10,360 nt of DNA from Clostridiales bacterium UBA1777 (lineage in GTDB: Bacteria; Bacillota; Clostridia; Oscillospirales; Oscillospiraceae): positions 3,086-13,445 of the forward strand of contig DCGN01000130.1 in assembly GCA_002315275.1 (NCBI GenBank). The letters are read 5' to 3'. Under the pieces are notes generated by a model. That model did no database searches, was not told the origin of the DNA, and was given only the letters and a program-made list of their open reading frames with translations. The translations under genes and the position numbers were made by a program. Shown in pieces: positions 1 through 6,536 of this stretch (positions within the stretch are counted from its first letter, which is position 1; each line of letters begins with the position of its first letter).

Positions 1-708
1 ATGCCGGACAAGCTGCAGGACTGCAACGAGAGAGACCCGTCCCTCTGCGAGATATACATCGTCGAGGGCGATTCCGCTGCGGGCTCCGCGATCCAGGGCA
101 GAGACTCGAGATTTCAGGCAATCCTCGCTATGTGGGGCAAGATGCTGAACGTTGAAAAGGCGAGAGTCGACAAGGTGTTCGGCAACGAGAAGCTCAACCC
201 CATGATAATGGCGCTCGGAGCCGGCATCGGCGACGAGTTCAACATGGACAAGCTCCGCTACCATAAAATAATCATCATGGCCGATGCCGATGTTGACGGA
301 AGCCATATCAGAACACTCCTCCTCACTTTCTTCTTCCGCTACATGCGCCCGCTCATTGAGAACGGCTACGTATACTCCGCGGTTCCTCCTCTCTATAAGC
401 TCACGAGGGGCAAGACTCAGAGAGTTGCCTACTCCGACGAAGAGAGAGATAAGATATCCGCAGAGCTTCGCGGAGACAACCCGAACGTAAAAGTTGATAT
501 CGCACGCTTCAAGGGTCTCGGCGAAATGGACCCGCACGAGCTTTGGGAGACAACCATGGATCCCGAAAAGCGCTCACTCCGCAGGATCACCCTCGGCGAT
601 GCCGTCATGGCAGACGAGGTATTCACTATTCTGATGGGCGAGGATGTCGAGCCGCGTAAGGAATGGATAGAGAAAAACGCCAAATACGCGGTGAATATTG
701 ATATTTAA
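1..708 (+). CDS. gyrB: DNA gyrase subunit B, C-terminal part (5' end outside the window)
   Basis: This is the TOPRIM and tail part of the ATPase subunit of DNA gyrase, the type IIA topoisomerase that adds negative supercoils to chromosomal DNA using ATP. About 235 residues are present of the roughly 640 usual for the family; the N-terminal GHKL ATPase and transducer domains are missing at the window edge. The ATG at base 1 lies at an internal position (MPDKLQDC aligns with the family's LPGKLADC), so it is not the real start. The TOPRIM acid motif EGDSA is at residues 21-26 of the fragment, and the metal-binding DADVDG is near residues 95-100 (bases 283-300). The family tail block (RFKGLGEMDPHELWETTMDP) follows. 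The usual PLRGK/PLKGK motif reads AMWGK here, with Trp at bases 133-135. The 26-base gap to gyrA suggests cotranscription. Identity is very secure, and the pairing with a GyrA-box-containing subunit favours gyrase over topoisomerase IV. Confidence 0.97.
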   Translation: MPDKLQDCNERDPSLCEIYIVEGDSAAGSAIQGRDSRFQAILAMWGKMLNVEKARVDKVFGNEKLNPMIMALGAGIGDEFNMDKLRYHKIIIMADADVDGSHIRTLLLTFFFRYMRPLIENGYVYSAVPPLYKLTRGKTQRVAYSDEERDKISAELRGDNPNVKVDIARFKGLGEMDPHELWETTMDPEKRSLRRITLGDAVMADEVFTILMGEDVEPRKEWIEKNAKYAVNIDI

Positions 709-734
709 AAAGTTTGGAGTGTAGAGTTTTATTT

Positions 735-3257
735 ATGGCACATAAAAGAGATTACAAGCCTGAGGATATCGCATTCCCGAATCAGGTTATAACAGAATCT
801 GAGCTTGTCGGCGAAATGCAGACGAGCTACAGAGATTACGCAATGAGCGTTATAGTCGGCCGCGCTCTCCCAGATGTGCGCGACGGCTTGAAGCCCGTTC
901 ACAGAAGAATACTATACGCCATGTACGAGGACGGCCTCACGAGCGACAAGCAGTTCAAAAAATCAGCTACCTGCGTAGGTGACGTGCTCGGCCGTTACCA
1001 TCCCCACGGCGATGCTTCCGTATACGATGCAATGGTCAGGCTTGCGCAGGACTTTTCCATGCGCTATATGCTCGTTGACGGCCACGGCAACTTCGGTTCC
1101 GTTGACGGCGATCCCCCTGCGGCTTACCGTTACACCGAGGCAAGAATGTCCAAGATATCCAACGAAATGCTCCGCGATATCGACAAGGATACAGTTGACT
1201 GGGATCCCAACTTTGATGAAAGCCGCAAGGAGCCCCGCGTTCTGCCCTCCCGCTTCCCGAACCTGCTCGTAAACGGTTCGAGCGGTATCGCCGTCGGTAT
1301 GGCAACGAATATCCCGCCGCACAACCTCAAGGAGGTCATCAGTGCCTGCGTATGCGTGCTCGATAACCCCGAGGCCGATCTTAACGATCTCATGCAGTAC
1401 GTCAAGGGTCCGGACTTTCCGACACGCGGCATTATCATGGGCAGAAGCGGCATCCGCCAGGCCTATGCAACGGGCAGAGGCAAGGTCATCGTCCGCGCAA
1501 AGACGGAATTTGAGGAGTACGGCAAGGACAAGCGCACGAGAATAATCGTCAACGAGCTGCCCTATCAGGTGAACAAGCGCCAGCTCATCAAGAACATTGC
1601 CGATCAGGTGCGCGAGAAGAGGCTTGACGGTATATCCGACCTCCGCGATGAGTCCGACAGAAACGGCATGCGCGTTGTCGTCGAGCTCAAGCGCGATGCA
1701 AACCCGCAGGTAGTACTGAACCGCCTGTTCGCACAGACTCAGCTGCAGTCCACCTTCTCGATAATCATGCTCGCGCTTACCGATAACCAGCGCCAGCCGA
1801 AGATACTGTCACTCAGACATATTATAGACGAGTACCTCACCTTCCAGGAGGACCTTATCGTAAGGCGTACGCGCTATAACCTCAGAAAAGCAGAGGAGAG
1901 GGCTCATCTGCTGGAGGGTCTTATCATTGCGCAGGATAATATCGACGAGGTCATCAGAATAATCCGCGAAAGCTATGACGATGCCAGGGAAAATCTGATG
2001 AAGCGCTTCAGTCTCAGCGAGGTTCAGGCGCAGGCTATCCTCGATATGCGCCTCAAGGCTCTGCAGGGACTCGACAGAGAGAAGCTCGAAGCCGAGTATA
2101 AGGAGCTTGAGGAGAGGATCGCATACTACAAGTCTCTTTTGGCTGACCCCGAGCTTATCAAGGGCGTACTGAAGGACGAGCTTATCGCGATAAGAGACAA
2201 GTACGGCGACGAGAGAAGAACGGAGATCCAGGATATAGCCGACGAGATAGACTTCGAGGATCTCATCGAGGAGGAGCAATGCGTATTCACGCTGACTCAC
2301 GGCGGCTACATCAAGCGCCTGCCCGTCAGCGAATACAGAGCGCAGGGCCGCGGCGGCAAGGGCATCAGAGCCATGTCCACCAAGGAAGAGGACTATGTTG
2401 AGACGGTCTTCACGGCCTCCACGCATGACAATATTCTGTTCTTCACGAGCAAGGGCCGCGTGTTTATCAAGAAGGGCTACACTATCCCCGAGTCCGGCAG
2501 GACGGCAAAGGGCAGCAATATCATCAATATAATCCAGATAGATCAGGACGAGCGTGTAAGCGCGATGATACGAGGCCGCGAGGTGGACGAGGAGTCCTAC
2601 CTGCTCTTCGTCACGAGAGACGGCACCGTCAAGCGCATGAGCCAGTCCGCGCTGAAGAATATCCGCGCAAACGGCATCCGCGCGCTTAACCTCGACGAGG
2701 GCGACGAGCTTATCACCGTTCTGCAGACGTGCGGCGGCGACAATATCATCATCGCAACGCATGACGGCCTTGCCTCCTCCTTCTGCGAGGATGATGCCAG
2801 ACCCATGGGAAGAAACGCTGTCGGCGTAAGAGGCATCAAGCTCCGCGAGGGCGACTATGTCATAGGCGCTGTCAACTCCAGCGTCGGCGGCACGTTCCTC
2901 ACGATAACCGAAAAGGGCTACGGCAAGCGTACCGATGTCAGCGAATACAGCGTACACGGCCGCGGTGGCGTCGGCATGAAGAACTACAACGTCACCGAGA
3001 AGACTGGTAAGATCGCGGCAGTCATGATGGTGGAGGAGACGGATGACGTTCTCATTATCACCGATGACGCAACTATTATCCGCGTTGCGGCAGACCGCAT
3101 CTCACAGCTCGGCAGAACAACTCAGGGCGTAAGGATCATGCGCCTTTCAGAGGGAAGCCGCGTCATATCCATCGAGAAGACCGAGCGGGAGCAGGATCCC
3201 GAGGACGATTCCTCCGAGGAGACGATCCCCGAAGAGCAGGAGAGCGAAAACAGCTGA
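735..3257 (+). CDS. gyrA: DNA gyrase subunit A
   Basis: This is the DNA cleavage and wrapping subunit of gyrase (A2B2 complex with GyrB). From the ATG at 735 it has 840 residues, a normal full length. The N-terminal winged-helix/tower region contains the DYAMSVIVGRALPDVRDGLK block, and the quinolone-resistance region HPHGDASVYD sits at residues 89-98. The catalytic tyrosine in AAYRYTEAR is Tyr133 (bases 1131-1133). The C-terminal beta-pinwheel carries a GyrA box QGRGGKG at bases 2343-2363 (residue 537 on), the motif that separates GyrA from ParC, and a degenerate later copy HGRGGVG near 2957. The protein ends in an acidic Glu/Asp-rich tail. Start choice: an in-frame TTG at 714 would add seven residues but has no ribosome binding site. 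The ATG at 735 has only a GGAG 15 bases away or a weak AGAG 8 bases away, so the start is likely but not certain. Residue 94, Ser in E. coli (Ser83), is Ala; Asp98 (E. coli Asp87) is kept. Confidence 0.97.
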   Translation: MAHKRDYKPEDIAFPNQVITESELVGEMQTSYRDYAMSVIVGRALPDVRDGLKPVHRRILYAMYEDGLTSDKQFKKSATCVGDVLGRYHPHGDASVYDAMVRLAQDFSMRYMLVDGHGNFGSVDGDPPAAYRYTEARMSKISNEMLRDIDKDTVDWDPNFDESRKEPRVLPSRFPNLLVNGSSGIAVGMATNIPPHNLKEVISACVCVLDNPEADLNDLMQYVKGPDFPTRGIIMGRSGIRQAYATGRGKVIVRAKTEFEEYGKDKRTRIIVNELPYQVNKRQLIKNIADQVREKRLDGISDLRDESDRNGMRVVVELKRDANPQVVLNRLFAQTQLQSTFSIIMLALTDNQRQPKILSLRHIIDEYLTFQEDLIVRRTRYNLRKAEERAHLLEGLIIAQDNIDEVIRIIRESYDDARENLMKRFSLSEVQAQAILDMRLKALQGLDREKLEAEYKELEERIAYYKSLLADPELIKGVLKDELIAIRDKYGDERRTEIQDIADEIDFEDLIEEEQCVFTLTHGGYIKRLPVSEYRAQGRGGKGIRAMSTKEEDYVETVFTASTHDNILFFTSKGRVFIKKGYTIPESGRTAKGSNIINIIQIDQDERVSAMIRGREVDEESYLLFVTRDGTVKRMSQSALKNIRANGIRALNLDEGDELITVLQTCGGDNIIIATHDGLASSFCEDDARPMGRNAVGVRGIKLREGDYVIGAVNSSVGGTFLTITEKGYGKRTDVSEYSVHGRGGVGMKNYNVTEKTGKIAAVMMVEETDDVLIITDDATIIRVAADRISQLGRTTQGVRIMRLSEGSRVISIEKTEREQDPEDDSSEETIPEEQESENS

Positions 3258-3267
3258 TACTCTTAAG

Positions 3268-3275
3268 TAAAGGAG
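3268..3275 (+). promoter_or_regulatory. Ribosome binding site of the small membrane protein gene
   Basis: The bases TAAAGGAG run into the gene start with a seven-base spacer before the ATG at 3283. This near-consensus Shine-Dalgarno site fixes the start codon and shows that the gene is translated independently of gyrA. Confidence 0.8.
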
Positions 3276-3282
3276 CAGAGCT

Positions 3283-3699
3283 ATGAAAAAGAAAAAAGAG
3301 AAGAAAAAGGGCTCGCCGATAGGCGCGATAATCGTGATCGTGCTCGGCCTTCTGCTGTCAAACATCGATAACAGCGATGCCCTGCCGATCATCGTCGGTG
3401 CGGCAGTCCTCGGCGTTGCCGTTTTTATCGTTGTGACATTTGCAAAGGCCGCGAAAAAGAAGGCCGCAGAGGATAAGCCGCGGAGCTATACCCCGCCCGT
3501 CAGCTATAAGACGTCCTCAGCGGTAAAGGCTGCCTGCGATTACGGCACGGATAACTGCGGCTATTCCCACGATGAGCAGCGCAGAGTCCAGCAGCTCAAC
3601 AACTTTCTCAAAAACGGCACTATCGACAGAAATGAATACAGAGTTCTGCTCGAGAGATACCGCCGTGAGGTAGAGGCGGCAAATATCCACAGATCATGA
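3283..3699 (+). CDS. Small membrane protein with SHOCT-like C-terminal segment
   Basis: The function is unknown. The 138-residue protein begins with a very Lys-rich stretch (MKKKKEKKKG) and then has two hydrophobic segments, about residues 11-27 and 33-54, separated by a short polar turn. This predicts a helical hairpin with both ends in the cytoplasm under the positive-inside rule. A Lys/Pro-rich linker follows, then a motif with two cysteines and a histidine (C85, C92, H96). The helical tail at about 97-128 has the pattern QLNNFLKNGTIDRNEYRVL, resembling SHOCT-type short C-terminal domains (leucines, then G-x-I, then E-Y/F-x-x-L). Such domains are often found at the ends of bacterial membrane proteins and are thought to mediate interactions. 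The gene lies 25 bases after gyrA, and its TGA overlaps the rnhA ATG. It is real by its ribosome binding site and by the coupling; the SHOCT assignment is by eye. Confidence 0.85.
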   Translation: MKKKKEKKKGSPIGAIIVIVLGLLLSNIDNSDALPIIVGAAVLGVAVFIVVTFAKAAKKKAAEDKPRSYTPPVSYKTSSAVKAACDYGTDNCGYSHDEQRRVQQLNNFLKNGTIDRNEYRVLLERYRREVEAANIHRS

Positions 3700-4142
3700 A
3701 AAACGTTACCATCTATGCAGACGGTGCATGCAGCGGCAACCCCGGCCCCGGCGGCTGGGGTGCCATTCTGCGTTATAAGGACACCGAAAAAGAGATATCC
3801 GGCGGCGCACCCGATACGACGAACAACCGCATGGAGCTCACGGGCGTGATAAGTGCGCTTGCGCTTCTGAAGGAGCCCTGCGAGGTCGAGCTGTATTCCG
3901 ACTCCAAGTACGTGATCGACGCGCTCCAAAAGGGCTGGGCCGTTTCGTGGCGCAAAAGGGGCTGGATCAAGTCCGATAAAAAGCCGGCTCTCAATCCCGA
4001 GCTCTGGGAGAGACTCCTTGATCTTTGCGATAAGCACAAGGTAAACTGCCATTGGGTCAAGGGTCACGCGGAAAACGAATTCAACAACCGCTGTGATGCT
4101 CTCGCGGTGGCGCAGAGAGATAAAAACGCATCGGGGAGATAA
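3696..4142 (+). CDS. rnhA: Ribonuclease HI
   Basis: This enzyme cleaves the RNA strand of RNA-DNA hybrids, removing R-loops and helping remove replication primer RNA in the cytoplasm. At 148 residues it is close to the E. coli enzyme (155). The RNase H fold signatures are present in order: YADGACSGNPGPGGWG at 7-22 (catalytic Asp9), NRMEL at 44-48 (Glu47), YSDSKYV at 67-73 (Asp69), the GW-rich basic-protrusion region near 79-93, WVKGHAENEFN at 120-130 (His124), and NNRCDALA with Asp134. All four carboxylates and the catalytic histidine are retained, so it should be active. The start ATG overlaps the TGA of the upstream membrane-protein gene (ATGA), with no strong ribosome binding site of its own, so translation is probably coupled. 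It belongs to the gyrBA-led gene string, which is reasonable because gyrase activity and R-loop formation are physiologically linked. Confidence is high. Confidence 0.97.
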   Translation: MKNVTIYADGACSGNPGPGGWGAILRYKDTEKEISGGAPDTTNNRMELTGVISALALLKEPCEVELYSDSKYVIDALQKGWAVSWRKRGWIKSDKKPALNPELWERLLDLCDKHKVNCHWVKGHAENEFNNRCDALAVAQRDKNASGR

Positions 4143-4147
4143 AGTGC

Positions 4148-5887
4148 ATGAAAGTCGATTTTAAGAAGGACGGACCGCTGAAAATATTCGCAGCGTATAT
4201 TTTCACGCAGAAAAAGCTGTTTTTCATAGACATGTTCTGCGCCCTCATGGTTTCGGTCGTTGACCTTGTGTTCCCGTTCGTTTCAAGGCTGTCGATGAAC
4301 TCGCTTCTGCCGCAGGGGCTGTACAAGGCATTCTTTGCGGTAATGGCCGCTATCGCAGTCGCATTCGTGCTGAGAGGGCTGATGTATTTCCTCATCTGCA
4401 AGCTCGGCCATCAGATGGGAGTGCTCGTTGAGGCAAAGCTCAGAAGAGACCTCTTCTCTCACATGCAATCGCTGTCCACGAGCTTCTATGACAAAAACCG
4501 CACGGGTACGCTTTTAAGCCGCATCACGGCGGATCTGTTTGAGATAACAGAGCTTGCCCATCACGGCCCCGAGAATGTCATCATCTGCACGCTCACGATC
4601 ATCGGCTCGCTCGCGTTCATGTTTGCGCTCAGATGGGAGCTCGCGCTCGTGCTTACGGTGCTGCTCGTTGTTTGCACGTGGTTCACGCTATCTCAGCGTA
4701 AGCGCATGATGGACGCCAACGTCGAGGTCAAGAAGAAGACGGGCGAGATATCCGCCGCGATAGAGAGCAGCATCTCCGGCAGCCGCACGGCGAGAGCCTT
4801 CGGCAATGAGGGCTGCGAGATGGAAAAGTTCGATAAAGCGAATAAGATCTTCGTCGGCTCAAAGGTCGATTATTACAACGCAATGGCGCTGTATATAAGC
4901 AGCATGGACTTTACGACCAGCATCATGCAGGTGGCGGTCATCGCAGTAGGCGGCCTGCTCATGATGCGCGGGAGCATGGACTATGTGGACATAGTCACGT
5001 TCTCTCTATATGTCAGCACGTTCACCGTCCCCGTGAGAAAGCTCATCCAGTTCTCGGAGGCATTCATGCAGGGCCCGGCAGGCTATAAGCGCTTTATGGA
5101 GATCATGCGAACCGATCCCGAGATAACCGATTCTCCCGATGCAGGCGAGCTTTCCGACGTGAGGGGCAAGATAGATTTTGATAACGTGTCCTTCCACTAT
5201 TCAAACAACATCCCCATCCTCTCCGGTATAGACCTTCACATCAAGCCGGGTGAGTGTCTTGCGGTAGTAGGCCCGTCCGGCGGCGGCAAGACAACGCTCT
5301 GCCAGCTCCTCCCGAGATTCTATGACGTCACGGGCGGCAGCGTAAAAATCGACGGCAAGGATATCCGCGACGTAACGCAGGCAAGCCTCAGGCGGAACAT
5401 CGGCATGATCCAACAGGACGTGTTCATGTTCGCCGGCACTATTAAGGACAATATAATCTACGGCAGACCGGACGCGACGGACGAGGAGATAATTGAGGCC
5501 GCAAAGAAGGCGGAGATACATTCCGAGATAATGGAGCTTCCGAACGGCTACGATACATATATCGGTGAACGCGGCGTGATGCTGTCGGGCGGCCAGAAGC
5601 AGAGGATATCCATTGCCCGCGTCTTCCTCAAAAATCCCGCTATCCTCATCCTCGACGAGGCCACCTCCGCGCTTGACACGGTCACCGAGCAGCGCATCCA
5701 ATCCGCGCTTGACGCTCTCAGCGAGGGCAGAACTACCATAATCATTGCCCACCGTCTGTCCACTATCCGCAATGCGGACGAGATAGCCGTCATCGAGGGC
5801 GAACACATAATCGAACAGGGCACGCATGACGAGCTGATGGCTCGCGGCGGCGAATACGCAAAGCTCTGCACCGCGCAGAAGCTGTAA
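4148..5887 (+). CDS. ABC exporter half-transporter (permease-ATPase fusion, MsbA/LmrA/BmrA type)
   Basis: This is a membrane exporter that couples ATP hydrolysis to outward movement of an unknown substrate, often a drug, lipid or peptide in this family. It has 579 residues, the normal length for a half-transporter that acts as a dimer. The N-terminal transmembrane domain (about residues 15-305) has six predicted helices. The nucleotide-binding domain follows, with the Walker A GPSGGGKTT at 375-383, a Q-loop near MIQQD, the signature LSGGQ at 479-483, Walker B ILILDEA at 499-505 (catalytic Glu504) and the H-loop His535 in IAHRLST. All catalytic residues are present, so a homodimer is plausible; no partner half-transporter lies beside it. 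It starts five bases after rnhA, with a GGGGAG Shine-Dalgarno site at 4133-4138 inside the rnhA end, and is followed by a GNAT gene 12 bases on. The family is certain, the substrate unknown. Confidence 0.95.
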   Translation: MKVDFKKDGPLKIFAAYIFTQKKLFFIDMFCALMVSVVDLVFPFVSRLSMNSLLPQGLYKAFFAVMAAIAVAFVLRGLMYFLICKLGHQMGVLVEAKLRRDLFSHMQSLSTSFYDKNRTGTLLSRITADLFEITELAHHGPENVIICTLTIIGSLAFMFALRWELALVLTVLLVVCTWFTLSQRKRMMDANVEVKKKTGEISAAIESSISGSRTARAFGNEGCEMEKFDKANKIFVGSKVDYYNAMALYISSMDFTTSIMQVAVIAVGGLLMMRGSMDYVDIVTFSLYVSTFTVPVRKLIQFSEAFMQGPAGYKRFMEIMRTDPEITDSPDAGELSDVRGKIDFDNVSFHYSNNIPILSGIDLHIKPGECLAVVGPSGGGKTTLCQLLPRFYDVTGGSVKIDGKDIRDVTQASLRRNIGMIQQDVFMFAGTIKDNIIYGRPDATDEEIIEAAKKAEIHSEIMELPNGYDTYIGERGVMLSGGQKQRISIARVFLKNPAILILDEATSALDTVTEQRIQSALDALSEGRTTIIIAHRLSTIRNADEIAVIEGEHIIEQGTHDELMARGGEYAKLCTAQKL

Positions 5888-5893
5888 GGAGAG
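5886..5893 (+). promoter_or_regulatory. Ribosome binding site of the GNAT acetyltransferase gene
   Basis: The bases AAGGAGAG overlap the end of the transporter stop codon and lie six bases before the ATG at 5900. This supports that start and expression from the same transcript. Confidence 0.75.
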
Positions 5894-5899
5894 AAAGAT

Positions 5900-6472
5900 A
5901 TGCTTAAACTCAGAAACGGCGGCCACAAGGAGCTCGAGAGATACTACCCCCTCATGGAGATAGACTTTGACAGCGAGGAGCTGTTCTCCAAGCTCACCAT
6001 CCACAAGGCAATGATGCAGGGCAATTTGGAGCTTCTCGTCCTCGAGGATGACGAGATGAAGATGGACCTTGCTTACGCGCTCGTTATGCCTAAGGGCATT
6101 TACGGCTATGTCCTTCTGAAGTACATGGCGGTGCTGCCATGGGTCAGAGGCAAGGGCGTAGGCGTTGAGATGATGCGCATGATCAACAAGCGCTTTGCCG
6201 ACAAGCAGGGCATAATCGCCGAGCTTACGGAGTTTGACGATCCCGAGCCCGACCATCTCAGAAAGCTCTTCAAGTTCTTTGCCCGCTTCGGCTATGTAGA
6301 GGCAAAGTCCGATTACCGCATAGGCGGCACGACGGCGCATATCATGGTCAAGCCTATAAAGGGTGTCGTTGAGATAGAGCCCGTTGAGCACAGGATAATC
6401 AACGATTTCTACTCCAGATGCCTTACCTATGCCCAGCAGGAAAAGATGATCGACATCAAGTCAATGAGATGA
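5900..6472 (+). CDS. GNAT-family N-acetyltransferase
   Basis: This is probably an acyl transferase that moves an acetyl group from acetyl-CoA to an amine; the substrate is unknown. The protein has 190 residues. GNAT motif A is visible as a beta strand (YVLLKYMAVLP, about 70-80) followed by the pyrophosphate-binding loop RGKGVG at 83-88 and a helix (VEMMRMINKRF). The later block RKLFKFFARFGYVEA (121-135) matches the family's motif B, where the helix carrying the substrate-side residues leads into the GY turn. A tail of about 40 residues beyond the core (from KPIKG on) has no motif I recognise. The gene follows the ABC exporter by 12 bases and is the last gene before the terminator hairpin, so it is likely cotranscribed with it. 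The superfamily call is good; anything more specific would be a guess. Confidence 0.85.
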   Translation: MLKLRNGGHKELERYYPLMEIDFDSEELFSKLTIHKAMMQGNLELLVLEDDEMKMDLAYALVMPKGIYGYVLLKYMAVLPWVRGKGVGVEMMRMINKRFADKQGIIAELTEFDDPEPDHLRKLFKFFARFGYVEAKSDYRIGGTTAHIMVKPIKGVVEIEPVEHRIINDFYSRCLTYAQQEKMIDIKSMR

Positions 6473-6501
6473 TTTCCCTGCGGCAAACAGTCACATACGA
6501 T

Positions 6502-6536
6502 AAGAGGGCGACTCAATGAAGGGTCGCCCTTTTCAT
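6502..6536 (+). terminator. Intrinsic terminator after the gyrBA-led gene string
   Basis: An eight-base perfect stem, AGGGCGAC at 6505-6512 pairing with GTCGCCCT at 6523-6530, encloses a ten-base loop. The stem can be extended by weaker A-T and G-T pairs (6502-6504 with 6531-6533), and it ends in CCCTTTTC. It lies 30 bases past the GNAT stop, and its U-tract runs into the last codon of the convergent gerAB gene. Read on the other strand, the hairpin is followed by CTTATCG, a poor U-tract, so it may only weakly stop leftward transcription from the ger operon. Confidence 0.8.

Noticed and set aside
1..708. ATG at base 1 as the real start of a short 235-residue protein
   Set aside because: The residues align with the middle of GyrB, where family members have Leu at this position; the gene is simply cut by the window edge.
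714..734. TTG at 714 as the gyrA start
   Set aside because: It has no ribosome binding site, and the extra residues (MECRVLF) do not resemble GyrA N termini; the ATG at 735 gives a typical polar start.
1809..2957. Long open frame of about 382 codons on the - strand inside gyrA
   Set aside because: It is antisense to the strongly conserved GyrA frame, has no recognisable motif, and is a by-product of GC-rich codon use.
2957..2980. Second GyrA-box-like motif HGRGGVG as evidence of a gene fusion or duplication
   Set aside because: Degenerate GyrA-box-like blade repeats are normal in the GyrA beta-pinwheel; the same region of B. subtilis GyrA has SRGGKG.
5201..6391. Open frame of about 396 codons on the - strand across the ABC ATPase domain and the GNAT gene
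   Set aside because: It spans two well-supported genes and their gap on the opposite strand, has no family signature, and is a codon-composition shadow.
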